Below are positions 16,052 through 25,271 of a stretch of DNA of 49,823 bases, in pieces. Position numbers and translations under genes: made by a program. The notes beneath the pieces are model-generated. The model worked only from the letters and a program-made list of their open reading frames with translations, was not told the DNA's origin and did no database searches. This stretch comes from VRUE01 sp035557635 (GTDB lineage Bacteria > Actinomycetota > Thermoleophilia > Solirubrobacterales > 70-9): positions 1 to 49,823 of the forward strand of contig DATMDR010000027.1 of NCBI GenBank assembly GCA_035557635.1, in the 5' to 3' direction. Each line of letters opens with the position of its first letter. Position 1 is the first letter of the stretch.

Positions 16052-17005
16052 TCAGTGCGGGCCGCGGAGCCTGCGCAGGAACGGGCCCAGCAGGCGGCCC
16101 ACCATCGGGATCCTGGTCTGGATCGTGGCGGCGGCCCCGGCCAGGCGCTCGGCCCGGGCTTCGTGGGCGGCGAGCCTGCCCCGCGCGACGCCGAGTTCGA
16201 CGTCCTTGCCGACGAGCAGGTCGCGCAGCCTGAGGATCTCCTGCTCGTCGCGGGCCGCCTCGTCCGCGCGCTCGGTGGACTCCTCCACCCTGGCCTCCAG
16301 CTCGGCAATCTGCTTCTGGGCGGCGAGCAGGGACTCGCGCAGCTGGTCCGCCTCCTGCCGCAACCGGTACCAGGACCTGTCGTAGCGGCGCACCGTGTCC
16401 TCCAGGGACTCCTCCGTGCGGCTGTAGAGGGCGGCCCACGGGGTCAGGTAGGAAGTGTCGCGGTCGACCTCACGCAGGAATCCTTCGCGGGCCAGCGCCG
16501 CCGACCAGGCCTCCACCGGCTGCACGTTCAGGTGGGTCGCCTCGCTGTAGTCCTCGGGCGTACTGGAGACCAGGAGACGGTCGCTGGAAGCGCAGAGGCT
16601 GGCGATCGCGGCGTCGGCTTCGGCGGGGGGGACGTGCTCCAGCACCTCGATGCAGACCGTGAGGTCGTAGCGACGGCCGGGAGGGTCCGTGATCGAGCCC
16701 ACCTGGCAGTACTCGCGTACCGTCTCGTCGACCTGGGAGATCGCGTACTCGGAGATGTCGACGCCCCACGCCTCGACGCCGCGCTTGCGCAGCGCCTCGA
16801 CCAGGAACCCCATCGCACAGCCGGCGTCGAGGACGGAGCTGGGACGCAGGTCCCTGACGATGCCCTCGGCGACCTGGTCGAAGAAGCCGAGCCAGTGCGC
16901 GTTGCGCTCGTAGGGGACGCCGCATTCGTGGCGGAAGTAGGAGCTTCCGTACTCGACGCCCGCAACGTCCCCGCCGGGACGCGCTGGAGTGACTTGCTCC
17001 GACAT
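16052..17005 (-). CDS. SAM-dependent methyltransferase with C-terminal coiled coil
   Basis: A 317-residue protein. Residues about 1-190 are a class I methyltransferase: VLDAGCAMGFLVEALRKRG (motif I), AWGVDISEYAISQVDE, and LTVCIEVLEHVPPAEADAAI (motif IV). From about residue 215 the sequence is a heptad-patterned helix (LRQEADQLRESLLAAQKQIAE onward, through about residue 285) and it ends in a basic tail. Such tails can set polysaccharide chain length by acting as a molecular ruler, as in the WbdD methyltransferase/kinase; that role is only an analogy here. It is cotranscribed with the downstream two-domain GT2. ATG at 17005. Confidence 0.87.
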   Translation of the reverse strand: MSEQVTPARPGGDVAGVEYGSSYFRHECGVPYERNAHWLGFFDQVAEGIVRDLRPSSVLDAGCAMGFLVEALRKRGVEAWGVDISEYAISQVDETVREYCQVGSITDPPGRRYDLTVCIEVLEHVPPAEADAAIASLCASSDRLLVSSTPEDYSEATHLNVQPVEAWSAALAREGFLREVDRDTSYLTPWAALYSRTEESLEDTVRRYDRSWYRLRQEADQLRESLLAAQKQIAELEARVEESTERADEAARDEQEILRLRDLLVGKDVELGVARGRLAAHEARAERLAGAAATIQTRIPMVGRLLGPFLRRLRGPH

Positions 17006-17100
17006 CGTTGCGAGTCTATCCGGAGTGCGATCCGGGTTTCCGACTTGACGGCGGTGGCAGGCTACTCGGCCATGTCGGCCGATCTGAGGGGGCGGGGCGG

Positions 17101-18810
17101 GTGAGCGAGGGCCTGGAGCTCACCTGGATGCTGATCCTGCACCTGGCGCTGACGGCGGTGCCGGCCGCTGCCGCCGTGCTCGTTGCTGTCCGCGGCGGGC
17201 TGCGCAGCGTCCCGCTGCTGCTCGGGATCGCGCTGGTGGCCTCGGGCGCCGGGGCGATGCTGGCGTTCTGGGCCTACTACACCGATCCGATGGTCGGGCA
17301 GGCCGTCTCGTTCCTACTCGTGCTGGGATCGGTCCAGGCGATCGCCTGGGCTTCATGGTCCGGCCTCGACCGCGAGATCTTGCGCCGCCTGGCGACACCC
17401 GCCGCCCTTTGGGTCCTGAGCAGCGCCTTCGTCCTCTTCCTCGGCTTCCTCCACGGCGGCCAGGACGAACCGGTGGCGATGGCAGCGACCCGTTTCTCCC
17501 ACTCGCTGCCCGTCGACAACGACATCCCGCGGTACTTCTCCGAGTGGTTCTACGAGCACGGCCGCGACGGGTCCCCTCTACCCCTCTTCAGCTGGCTCTC
17601 CAGCGACCGGCCGCCGCTGCAGGTTGGCTACGTCCTCTCTCAGCGGCCCTTCGGCTGGGACGAGGTGGGGCTGCATTACCAGGTGACCGGCGTCGTCGTG
17701 CAGCAGCTCTGGATCCTCGGCATGTGGGCGGTCCTCTGCGCCGCCCGCATCCGTCCTGCGGCGCGCGGCCTGGCGATGTTCGCCGTGATCGTCAGCGACT
17801 TCGCGATCCTGCACGGGTTCTTCGTCTGGCCGAAGCTGCTGGCGGCGGCCTTTCTGCTCGGCGCGCTCGCGATCGTCGTCTCGCCGAGCTGGGCGGAGCT
17901 GCGGCGCAGCAACGCCGTCGCCGCGCTCTTCGCCGCCCTCTGCGCGCTGGCGATGCTCGCCCACGGCGCCAGCGCCTTCGTCCTGCTGCCCCTGCTCGGG
18001 TTCGCGGCCTGGCGCGGGATGCCTAGCTGGCGCTGGCTCGCCGTCGCGGCGCTCGTCGGCTTTGTCGCGCTGGCGCCCTGGAGCGCCTACCAGCGCTTCG
18101 CCGACCCGCCGGGAGACCGTCTGCTCAAGTGGCAGCTCGGCGGCATGCTGGAGGTCACCGACGAAGGCGCGCTGGAGACGATCGCCGACGGCTACGCGGA
18201 GGCCGGGGCGGGGGGGACGCTCGAAAACAAGTGGCGCAACCTGACTTCGGTCGCAGGCGTCAGCGAAACGCGGGAGGGGGTGCGGTTGGCGCTCGACTAC
18301 GCCGGGGAAGGCAGTTTCGGCAACACCTTGGCCGCGCTCCGCTTTCCGCGCTTTATCTCGCTGTTGCCGCTGCTCGGCGTCTTCCTGCTCGCGCCGCTGG
18401 CGATGGCGGTCGCGCGGATCCGGGGCAGCCCCGGCGGGGCGGAGTGGCGCTTCGCGCTCCAGATGCTCGGCTTCTGCGTACTGGCGACGCTGGTCTGGGT
18501 GCTGCTCATGTTCGGCGGGCAGGAGTCCAACGCGACGGTCCACGTCGGCAGCCTCGCCCTGCCGCTGCTCGCGATCTGCGCCTGCACGATCGGGCTCTAC
18601 GCGGTCTCGCGCCTGCTCGCGCTGGCGGTGGTAGCGATCGGCGCGACGACGTCGCTGGCGCTCTGCGTACCGTCGCTGATGCCGATCGAGGGAACCTCGT
18701 ACTCGCCCTTCTCCGCCGCGCTCGCGACCACAGCCTTCGCCGCGCTCGCCTTCCTGTGCTTGCGTGGTGACCCTGGCGACGACGGCTCCCGTCCATACAC
18801 TGCCCGCTGA
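17101..18810 (+). CDS. large polytopic membrane protein, possible GT-C glycosyltransferase
   Basis: A 569-residue integral membrane protein with many hydrophobic segments, beginning ELTWMLILHLALTAVPAAAA. A hydrophilic loop at residues about 140-190 (VDNDIPRYFSEWFYEHGRDG, then SSDRPPLQVGYVLS) carries the acidic pairs and Arg seen in lipid-linked sugar transferases, and FFVWPKLLAAAFLLG follows. I do not recognise a specific family. GTG at 17101 with GAGGGGGCGGGG just before it is preferred over an earlier in-frame ATG at 17008, which would reach back into the divergent methyltransferase's promoter. The next membrane protein follows two bases after the stop. Confidence 0.72.
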   Translation: MSEGLELTWMLILHLALTAVPAAAAVLVAVRGGLRSVPLLLGIALVASGAGAMLAFWAYYTDPMVGQAVSFLLVLGSVQAIAWASWSGLDREILRRLATPAALWVLSSAFVLFLGFLHGGQDEPVAMAATRFSHSLPVDNDIPRYFSEWFYEHGRDGSPLPLFSWLSSDRPPLQVGYVLSQRPFGWDEVGLHYQVTGVVVQQLWILGMWAVLCAARIRPAARGLAMFAVIVSDFAILHGFFVWPKLLAAAFLLGALAIVVSPSWAELRRSNAVAALFAALCALAMLAHGASAFVLLPLLGFAAWRGMPSWRWLAVAALVGFVALAPWSAYQRFADPPGDRLLKWQLGGMLEVTDEGALETIADGYAEAGAGGTLENKWRNLTSVAGVSETREGVRLALDYAGEGSFGNTLAALRFPRFISLLPLLGVFLLAPLAMAVARIRGSPGGAEWRFALQMLGFCVLATLVWVLLMFGGQESNATVHVGSLALPLLAICACTIGLYAVSRLLALAVVAIGATTSLALCVPSLMPIEGTSYSPFSAALATTAFAALAFLCLRGDPGDDGSRPYTAR

Positions 18811-18811
18811 A

Positions 18812-20473
18812 ATGGACCGGCTGCCGCGCCACCTCCCCTACCTCCTGTTCGCGGCGGCCCTGGCCGGCTCGGCGGCCCTGATATTGGCGCTGAGCGTCGA
18901 GTTCACCTTCTTCGGCGACACCTGGGCGACGCTGATGGAGCGGCGCGACCTCAGCTTCGACACGGTCTTCGCCCCCCACAACGAGCACATCAACGTCATG
19001 CAGGTTCTCCTGCAGAGGGCCCAGCTGGCGCTCTTCGGGATGAGCTCGACCACCCCCGAACTCCTCCTGCTGGTGCTTTTCCTGGTCGTCGTCGCGATCC
19101 TCCTCTTCGTCTACGTCGAGCGCCGGATCGGGCCCTGGCCTGCGCTGCTCGCCACCTCGATCGTGCTCTTCCTCGGCCCCGCCTGGGAGGTTCTCCTGTG
19201 GCCGTTCGAGATCGGCTTTATCGGCTCGATGCTCTTCGGCTTGGCGATGCTCCTCGCGCTCGAGCGGAACGACCGCCGAGGCGACCTGATCGCCTCGGCG
19301 TGCCTGCTCGCAGCCCTGGCGTTCTCCAGTCTCGGCATACCCTTCGTCGCTGCCGCTGCCGCCGACGTCCTGCTGAAGCACCGCGAACGAGGCGTCTGGC
19401 AGCGAGCGGCGCTCTTCGCCGTTCCGGTCCTGCTGTTCGGTCTCTGGTACCTGGGCTGGGGCTCGGACGCCGAAAGCCACCTCTCGCTGCGGAACGTGCT
19501 CGCCTCACCCCGCTTCGTCGCCGATCTCGTCGCCTTCGGCGTGGCCTGCATGGCCGGTCTTGGAACTAGCCCCTACGGTGGGACGCCGACCCCTGTCTGG
19601 GGCTATCCGCTGGTTATCGGCCTACTCGTCGCGGTCGGTCTGCGGGCCCGCAAGGGCCCATTCCCCACGGCGTTCTGGGTGGTGGGAGCGGCGGCGACGG
19701 CCAACTGGTTCCTCACCGCCTTCAACCAGTTCCCCGGCCGCGCGCCGATCACCAACCGCTACGTCTACGCGACCGCGATCTTCGTCCTCCTGCTGGCCGC
19801 CAACGCGCTGGTCGGCCTCCGCTGGGGCCGGCAGGCGCTGGTCGCGGCCGCCCTGGCGACGCTGATCGCGATCTCCGTCAACGTCGTCGTGCTCAAGGAC
19901 GGTGCCAACTTCTTCCGCGACCAGTCGGTGATCGCCAAAGCGAACGTGGCCGCCATCGAGATCGCCCGACGCACCGTTGAGCCTGACTTCCAATTGACCG
20001 AAGACGTGTCAGGGACGCCATCTCTGATCAACGTCTATGCGGATAAATACCTGGAGGCCGTCGACGACTATGGCTCGCCTGCCTACTCTCCGGCTGAGCT
20101 GACTACCGCGCCCACCGAAGCTCGCCGCCGGGCGGACATCGTCCTCTCTCAGGCGCTACCCCTCTCGGCCTTGATCCAGCGCGACGCCTTCGATGTGGAT
20201 CGTGCGCGAACGGGGTGCACTGTCGTCAGGCCCGGCGATCCGCCCGTGCCTCGGGAGGTGCGGCTTTCGCCGGGACTGACGAGGATCGAAGTTGCACCGG
20301 GGCCGCACGCCGATTTCTTCCTTCGCCGCTTCGCCAGGAGGGAATACCCGGTGCCGACCAAGGGCGGGCCGGGCGGTTCCGTCACGGAGCTGCGAGTGCC
20401 CGGCGACGAAGCTCCACGATACCCCTGGTACCTGGGGGTGGAGGCGTCCCAGCCGGTCCGCGTCTGCGGCTGA
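18812..20473 (+). CDS. polytopic membrane protein, unassigned (glycan locus)
   Basis: A 553-residue membrane protein with about ten spans and a soluble C-terminal domain from about residue 390. The first loop, FFGDTWATLMERRDLSFDTV followed by APHNEHINVMQ, has Asp and His-Asn-Glu-His residues placed like the catalytic loop of GT-C enzymes. WEVLLWPFEIGFIGSMLFGL lies further on. The ATG at 18812 is one base after the previous stop; a GTG at 18764 overlapping the upstream gene is possible. It is probably translated with 17101-18810. No family name can be given safely. Confidence 0.7.
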   Translation: MDRLPRHLPYLLFAAALAGSAALILALSVEFTFFGDTWATLMERRDLSFDTVFAPHNEHINVMQVLLQRAQLALFGMSSTTPELLLLVLFLVVVAILLFVYVERRIGPWPALLATSIVLFLGPAWEVLLWPFEIGFIGSMLFGLAMLLALERNDRRGDLIASACLLAALAFSSLGIPFVAAAAADVLLKHRERGVWQRAALFAVPVLLFGLWYLGWGSDAESHLSLRNVLASPRFVADLVAFGVACMAGLGTSPYGGTPTPVWGYPLVIGLLVAVGLRARKGPFPTAFWVVGAAATANWFLTAFNQFPGRAPITNRYVYATAIFVLLLAANALVGLRWGRQALVAAALATLIAISVNVVVLKDGANFFRDQSVIAKANVAAIEIARRTVEPDFQLTEDVSGTPSLINVYADKYLEAVDDYGSPAYSPAELTTAPTEARRRADIVLSQALPLSALIQRDAFDVDRARTGCTVVRPGDPPVPREVRLSPGLTRIEVAPGPHADFFLRRFARREYPVPTKGGPGGSVTELRVPGDEAPRYPWYLGVEASQPVRVCG

Positions 20474-20479
20474 CCGACG

Positions 20480-21352
20480 TCAGAGGTCCTCGGCGACGCG
20501 GGGGGCTTCGCGCCTGAAGAGCCAGACGGCGAGCACCGAGACTCCGATGAAGATCGCGGCCGCCGGCAGCAGGCCTGCCGCGCCACCGACGACGTCGCTC
20601 GCGCTCGGGGCGCTCGGATCGATCACCCAGACCCGGATCTGCTCGAAGAGCGGCGCGATCGGGTTGGCGAACATGATCCGCTGGTACTCGGCGGGGATGA
20701 TCTCGGCCGGGTAGATCACCGGCGTGCCGTAGAAGAGCACCTGCGAGAACACCGCCCAGATCATCAGCACGTCGCGGAAGCGCACGTAGAGCACCGAGAG
20801 CAGCATGCTGACTGACACCGTGAAGGCGACCAGGAGCGCCAGCGCGGGAAAGAACAGCAGCCAGGTCCAGGCTGGGTCGATGCCCCAGGCGAGGAGGAAG
20901 GCGAAGACGACGAGGAGGTTGATGCAGAGGTTGAAGAAGGTGGTCAGCACGATGGCCAGGGGGATCACCAGGCGCGGGAACTGGGTCTTGCGCACGACGC
21001 TCTCCTGGTTGACCACCGAGGTGACGGCGTTCTGGGTCGCCTCTGCGAAGAAGGTGAAGAGGACGATGTTGAGCAGCAGCAGCACCGGGTAGTTGGGCAC
21101 GCCGCTGCCCAGCCGGATCACCTTGGTGAAGACGAAGAGCAGCACCGCGAACAGCAGCAGCGGCCGGATCAGCGACCACATATAGCCGAGCACGGTGCCG
21201 AAGTAGTTGCGCTTGAACTCGGTCGTCGCCACCAGCCAGAGCAGGTCGGCGAAGCGCCGCCAGCCACCGCCCAGGGCGGACGGCCCCGGCACCTCGACGA
21301 GCGGGGGCGCCGTTCCCGGCGCGCCAGCGGACGAGCCCGTCCCCGGCGTCAC
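20480..21352 (-). CDS. polysaccharide ABC exporter, permease subunit (Wzm-like)
   Basis: A 290-residue ABC-2 type permease. After a Pro/Gly-rich cytoplasmic N-terminus come FADLLWLVATTEFKRNYFGT, LGYMWSLIRPLLLFAVLLFV, and about six spans, with FYGTPVIYPAEIIPAEYQRI near the end, a Wzm/TagG hallmark. It pairs with the ATPase gene immediately upstream. The GTG start at 21352 overlaps the ATPase stop as GTGA. The pair should export a lipid-linked glycan across the cytoplasmic membrane. Its stop lies seven bases from the end of the convergent membrane-protein gene. Confidence 0.92.
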   Translation of the reverse strand: MTPGTGSSAGAPGTAPPLVEVPGPSALGGGWRRFADLLWLVATTEFKRNYFGTVLGYMWSLIRPLLLFAVLLFVFTKVIRLGSGVPNYPVLLLLNIVLFTFFAEATQNAVTSVVNQESVVRKTQFPRLVIPLAIVLTTFFNLCINLLVVFAFLLAWGIDPAWTWLLFFPALALLVAFTVSVSMLLSVLYVRFRDVLMIWAVFSQVLFYGTPVIYPAEIIPAEYQRIMFANPIAPLFEQIRVWVIDPSAPSASDVVGGAAGLLPAAAIFIGVSVLAVWLFRREAPRVAEDL

Positions 21353-22575
21353 CCGGGACCTCCGCTCTCGACCTCGGCCGTGACCTCGTGGGGCAGCTCG
21401 ACGACCCCGCCGGCGTTGCCGCCGAAGACGACGAAGTCGACGCAGTTGTGCAGGTGGAGCAGAACCGTGCGAGTCGGGGAGTGGTTGACTCCGCAGTGCA
21501 CGAAGTAGCGTCCCGGGGCCAGCGGGTTCTCGAGGTCGGCCCGGAACCTGATGCGCTCGCCGGGGTGCAGATCTCGCGAGCCCGAGGCCGCCTTCGCCTC
21601 GGCGCCGAACTGGAAGACCCCGACTCCGTCGGCGTTGGCGAGCACGCAGACGACGTTGATGTCCGAGAGTTCGCTGGTTACTTCGAAGTCCAGTCGCAGG
21701 CCGATCTTCGTCCCATGCTCGACCGCCTCCAGACGCTCGCCCCCCGGCCCCTCGATCCTGGCGTCGAGGATGCGGACCCGGTCGCTGCTGTCCAGGGCGG
21801 GCGCCTCGGCCGCCACGCGCTCGCGCTCGAAGTTCAGCTTGATGTAGCGGCGCCCGACCTCCGCCGGGTCGCCGAGGTGCTGGATCCGCCCGTCGTCGAT
21901 CAGCATCGCGCGGTGGCAGTAGGTCTCCACGGTGCTCATCTCGTGGGTGACCAGGGCTATCGTCTTGCCTTCCGCCTTCATCCGGTGGAAGGAGTCGGCG
22001 CACTTCTGCTGGAAGGCGGCGTCGCCGACCGCCAGCACCTCGTCGATGAGGAGGATGTCGGCGTCAGCCTGCAGCATCATCGAGAAGGCGAGGCGGACCA
22101 TCATCCCCGACGAGTAGTTCTTCAGCCTGAGGTCGGCGAATTCGTGCAGCTCGGCGAAGTCGAGGACGCTGTCCAGCCGGGCCCGCGTCTCGGCCGGCGT
22201 CAGGCCCATCATCACCCCATTGAGGAGGATGTTTTCCCTCGCCGTCAGCTCGGGGTTGAAGCCGACGCCGAGCTCGATGAAGGGCGCCATCCTGCCCGCC
22301 ATCCTGATTTTCCCGGCGTCCGGCCTGTAGATGCTCGCGAGCAGCTTCAGCAGGGTGCTCTTGCCGGATCCGTTGCGTCCGACGATGCCGAAGAACTCGC
22401 CCTGGTGGATCTCGAACGAGATCCCGTCGAGGGCGCGCAGCTCGCGGTAGTCGCGGCCCGCGAAAGGGCGAACGGCCCGCTCCTTGAGCGAGTCGACGCG
22501 GTGTGTCGGGATCCGGAAGGCCTTGGACAGTCCCTCGACCTGGATCGCGACCGGGTTGCTGACGAGCTGTGACAG
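21349..22575 (-). CDS. polysaccharide ABC exporter, ATPase subunit with Wzt-type C-terminal domain
   Basis: A 408-residue ATPase. The Walker A GRNGSGKST is at residues 66-74, the signature is NYSSGM (153-158), and Walker B is ILLIDEVLAVGD (174-185). The first 240 residues are typical of TagH/Wzt ATPases; the remaining ~165 form a beta-rich domain (HGTKIGLRLDFEVTSELSD, DLENPLAPGRYFVHCGVNHS) like the Wzt substrate-binding domain that recognises the glycan end. The frame has no ATG, GTG or TTG after the preceding in-frame stop and before the conserved core. I place the start at CTG 22575, which has AGGGA a few bases upstream. The gene follows the methyltransferase stop by nine bases. Confidence 0.88.
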   Translation of the reverse strand: MSQLVSNPVAIQVEGLSKAFRIPTHRVDSLKERAVRPFAGRDYRELRALDGISFEIHQGEFFGIVGRNGSGKSTLLKLLASIYRPDAGKIRMAGRMAPFIELGVGFNPELTARENILLNGVMMGLTPAETRARLDSVLDFAELHEFADLRLKNYSSGMMVRLAFSMMLQADADILLIDEVLAVGDAAFQQKCADSFHRMKAEGKTIALVTHEMSTVETYCHRAMLIDDGRIQHLGDPAEVGRRYIKLNFERERVAAEAPALDSSDRVRILDARIEGPGGERLEAVEHGTKIGLRLDFEVTSELSDINVVCVLANADGVGVFQFGAEAKAASGSRDLHPGERIRFRADLENPLAPGRYFVHCGVNHSPTRTVLLHLHNCVDFVVFGGNAGGVVELPHEVTAEVESGGPG

Positions 22576-22584
22576 TGGTCGTCC

Positions 22585-23451
22585 CTAGCCCGCGGTTCGG
22601 TGCCGCCCCAGCAGGGTGCGGATCTCCCGTCTTCCCTTGGCAACGGCCCGGCGCGGCAGAGACGGCCTCGGGGGGGAGAATTCCGTCGCGAGGGGGGGCG
22701 GCGGCGGCCCGGCCTTGCGCAGGACGACGACGAACTCGATTCCATGCTGCGCTGCGGCCTCGACCTCGAAGGCCTCGCCGAACCGCTCGCGGCAGGCGAC
22801 GATCAGCTGCAGGAACTCGGCCTGCGTCCAGACATGCATGTGAATCGAGTACTGCTGTCCTTCCAGATGGTCGGCGCGGGCGATCTGCTCCGCTTCGGTT
22901 TCGCCGGGCTTGGTCTCCACCAGCCGACCCCATTCCTCGTAGTGCTGTCGCCGAGATTGCTGCGGTCCCTGCTCGTGGTCGGCGACCATGTGATCGAGCG
23001 GCGTCACCTCGCGGCGGAAGTCGAAGGTGTAGCGCTTGTCGGGCACGGCGTAGAAGAGGACGCCACCCGGTTTCAGCTTGCCGAGGTGCGTCTTCACCGT
23101 TCCGATCGGGTCCTCGCAGTGCTCGAGGAAGTGGTTGGCGACGATGAAGTCCTGCGACCCGTCGGCGACGGTGGCCAGCGCCTCGCCGTCGTCGATCACG
23201 TCGACGCGGGTCAGGTCCCACTCGGCGAGCTCGGGGTACTCGCGGCGCAGGTCCTCGACGCTCATCCGGTCCACGTATCTCGCGCGGGCCTGGGGCGGGA
23301 GCGCCAGCGGCTGGTGCAGCGGGCCTATCTCGATCCCCTCGCCCGCCAGGAAGGAGGTGGCGAGGACGACGCGTGCGTCGAGGAACGACGGTGGGGGAGG
23401 GGCCGGCTCCTGCCGTGCTTGCTCGCCGGCGCTCGGGGGTGGAGTGGGCAC
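22585..23451 (-). CDS. SAM-dependent methyltransferase
   Basis: A 288-residue methyltransferase-type protein. EGIEIGPLHQPLALP stands in the motif I region, DFIVANHFLEHCEDPIGTVK is motif IV, and LKPGGVLFYAVPDKRYTFDF follows. Most of the core matches class I methyltransferases found next to Wzm/Wzt genes, often with 'HFLEHCEDP'. The N-terminus is Pro-rich and the C-terminus basic. It may cap or decorate the chain that the downstream exporter moves, as chain-end methylation does for some Wzt-dependent glycans; this is inferred from gene order. Ten bases separate it from the upstream GT2. Confidence 0.83.
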   Translation of the reverse strand: MPTPPPSAGEQARQEPAPPPPSFLDARVVLATSFLAGEGIEIGPLHQPLALPPQARARYVDRMSVEDLRREYPELAEWDLTRVDVIDDGEALATVADGSQDFIVANHFLEHCEDPIGTVKTHLGKLKPGGVLFYAVPDKRYTFDFRREVTPLDHMVADHEQGPQQSRRQHYEEWGRLVETKPGETEAEQIARADHLEGQQYSIHMHVWTQAEFLQLIVACRERFGEAFEVEAAAQHGIEFVVVLRKAGPPPPPLATEFSPPRPSLPRRAVAKGRREIRTLLGRHRTAG

Positions 23452-23460
23452 GGCGGCAGG

Positions 23461-24405
23461 CTACAGGACGCCCTTGCGCCCGCCCCGGCGTCGCCGGCGA
23501 AGCGCCACCGCCTCGCGGGCGGAGATCTCGAGCAGGGGCGCGGCGACCGGGCGCGGCTCGAGGCCGGCGCCGTCGCGCCAGCCGCGCAGGCGCCCCTTCA
23601 GCCCCTGCGCGGTGCGGTCGGCCAGTAGCTGGCCGGCGCAGATCGCGCCCTCGCAGGCGAGGACGCGCAGGGCCGCGCCGGGCCTCGACATCACCCGGTA
23701 GCGGCGCAGCATGTAGCCGCGGCTCCAGCCGGTGCGTCGGTACTTGGCGCCGCTCCCGGCGCCGAGGCTCGCCGAGTAAGAGTGCAGCGCCCGTGCCTCG
23801 GGGGCGAGGCGGCACCTCGCCCCGGCGGCGGCCATGCGCAGCGCCAGGTCGAGGTCCTCGTAGTAGAGGAAGATCCGCTCGTCGAAGCCGCCGACCGCGG
23901 TGAAGGCGGCGTGGCGATAGAGAGCCGCTCCCCCCGTCGGCCCGAGCGGATCGGCGGCGCCGGCCGCCGCCGCGAGCGGCTCCCCGTGCAGGTAGTCGAA
24001 GCCCATCAGGGTGCGGTCGGCGACGACGCCGGCGGAGTCGATCAGCTCGGGGGCGCGTTCCTGGGTCAGCACCGCGGCCACCGAGTGGACGGTGTCGTCG
24101 AGCCGCTCCAGCAGCGCCTCGACGAAGCGGGGCTCGCACTCTACGTCGTTGTTGAGCAGGATCAGCGGGTCGGCCGGCCGCTCCTCGACCGCCCGGTTGA
24201 GCGCTGGTCCGAAGCCGGTGTTCTCGCCCAGCGCCACCACCGCGACCTCCGGGAACTCGGCCCGCACCAGCTCCAGCGAGCCGTCGGTGGAGCCGTTGTC
24301 GGCGATGACGACGTCGGCGGGCCGGGTCTGGGCGCGCAGGCTGGCGAGGACCCGCGGCAGGTGCCGCTCGCCGTTGAAGTTGGGGATGTAGATCGCCGGT
24401 CGCAC
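23461..24405 (-). CDS. GT2 glycosyltransferase
   Basis: A 314-residue family 2 transferase of the rhamnosyltransferase type. It opens (GTG at 24405) with VRPAIYIPNFNGERHLPRVL, then VVIADNGSTDGSLELVRAEF and LILLNNDVECEPRFVEALLE carrying the donor-binding Asp pair. GGFDERIFLYYEDLDLALRM is the ED-motif helix typical of WbbL-like enzymes. The C-terminus is very basic (Arg-rich), which may favour membrane contact. The start follows the upstream gene's stop by eight bases. With rhamnose synthesis genes adjacent, dTDP-rhamnose is a plausible donor. Confidence 0.88.
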   Translation of the reverse strand: MRPAIYIPNFNGERHLPRVLASLRAQTRPADVVIADNGSTDGSLELVRAEFPEVAVVALGENTGFGPALNRAVEERPADPLILLNNDVECEPRFVEALLERLDDTVHSVAAVLTQERAPELIDSAGVVADRTLMGFDYLHGEPLAAAAGAADPLGPTGGAALYRHAAFTAVGGFDERIFLYYEDLDLALRMAAAGARCRLAPEARALHSYSASLGAGSGAKYRRTGWSRGYMLRRYRVMSRPGAALRVLACEGAICAGQLLADRTAQGLKGRLRGWRDGAGLEPRPVAAPLLEISAREAVALRRRRRGGRKGVL

Positions 24406-24413
24406 CGGAGCCC

Positions 24414-25244
24414 TCAGCCATCTCTCCGCGGTCTTGCCCGCAGCGCCGCTGAGAGGCGCAGCAGCGGCGCTGCGACCGGCCTCAGAGCGGGATGGTGCTT
24501 GCCGATGTAACGGCGCAGCGAGGCGAGCCGCAGGGCCTGCAGCGTGCGGGTGTCCAGCTGGCGGAAGGAGGTCGCGGTGGCGTGGCCGACCCGGGCCGAG
24601 CCGACGACCAGGTTGCGGTAGCCCGCCTTCCGCGACCGCTTCGCCAGGTCGACGTCCTCGTACCAGAGGTGAAAGTCCTCGTCGAAGCCACCGAGCAGCT
24701 TCCATGTCTCGCGCCGCATGACGAAGCAGGCGCCCGAAGGCTGGCCGATCTCCAGGGTCTCGCCCCGCAGGGGGCTGGCGACCGCCCGCCGCATGAAGGA
24801 GCCCGCGAGTGTCTGGCCGAGGACCGCCAGGCCGCCGGGCAGCTCCGCGTGGTAATCGGCGTCATCGTCGAAGGCCGGCGCGACGACACCCGCGCGCGGG
24901 TCCTGCCGGACTGCCTCGGCCAGCACTGCGAGTGCCCCCGGCTCGGGGACGACATCGGCGTTGCTGATGCACACCGTCTCCGCCGTGCCGCCGCGCAGCG
25001 CCCGGTTGGCGGCGGTGCCGTAGCCGGCGTTCTCCTCGCTCAGCACCAGCCGCACCCCCGGCAGCTCGGCCGCGGCGAGCAGCTCCCGCTGCTCCGCGGC
25101 CGAGGCGTTGTCGACCAGCGTCACCCGCGATTCGACTCCGGTCGAGGCCGCGTAGGCCCGTGCCGCGGCCACCGCCGCCTCCGAGGTGTTCCAGTTGACG
25201 ATCGCGACGTCGACCGCGGATGGTTGCTGCGAGGTGGGGCTCAT
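24414..25244 (-). CDS. GT2 glycosyltransferase
   Basis: A 276-residue family 2 transferase. VDVAIVNWNTSEAAVAAARA opens the fold, VTLVDNASAAEQRELL and VCISNADVVPEPGALAVLA hold the nucleotide- and metal-binding residues, and GGFDEDFHLWYEDVDLAKRS is the catalytic ED motif. It is shorter than average and has a basic C-terminus. The ATG at 25244 starts the minus-strand operon GT2-GT2-methyltransferase-Wzt-Wzm. The promoter must lie in the 27-bp gap shared with the divergent rmlA or inside rmlA. Confidence 0.88.
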   Translation of the reverse strand: MSPTSQQPSAVDVAIVNWNTSEAAVAAARAYAASTGVESRVTLVDNASAAEQRELLAAAELPGVRLVLSEENAGYGTAANRALRGGTAETVCISNADVVPEPGALAVLAEAVRQDPRAGVVAPAFDDDADYHAELPGGLAVLGQTLAGSFMRRAVASPLRGETLEIGQPSGACFVMRRETWKLLGGFDEDFHLWYEDVDLAKRSRKAGYRNLVVGSARVGHATATSFRQLDTRTLQALRLASLRRYIGKHHPALRPVAAPLLRLSAALRARPRRDG

Positions 25245-25271
25245 CGCGACGCGACGATAGCCTTCCCGACC

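Noticed and set aside
22064..24421. A very long open frame on the minus strand across the Wzt, methyltransferase and GT2 genes
   Set aside because: It is Arg/Gly/Pro-rich with no domain, a frame shadow of three real genes with clear motifs.
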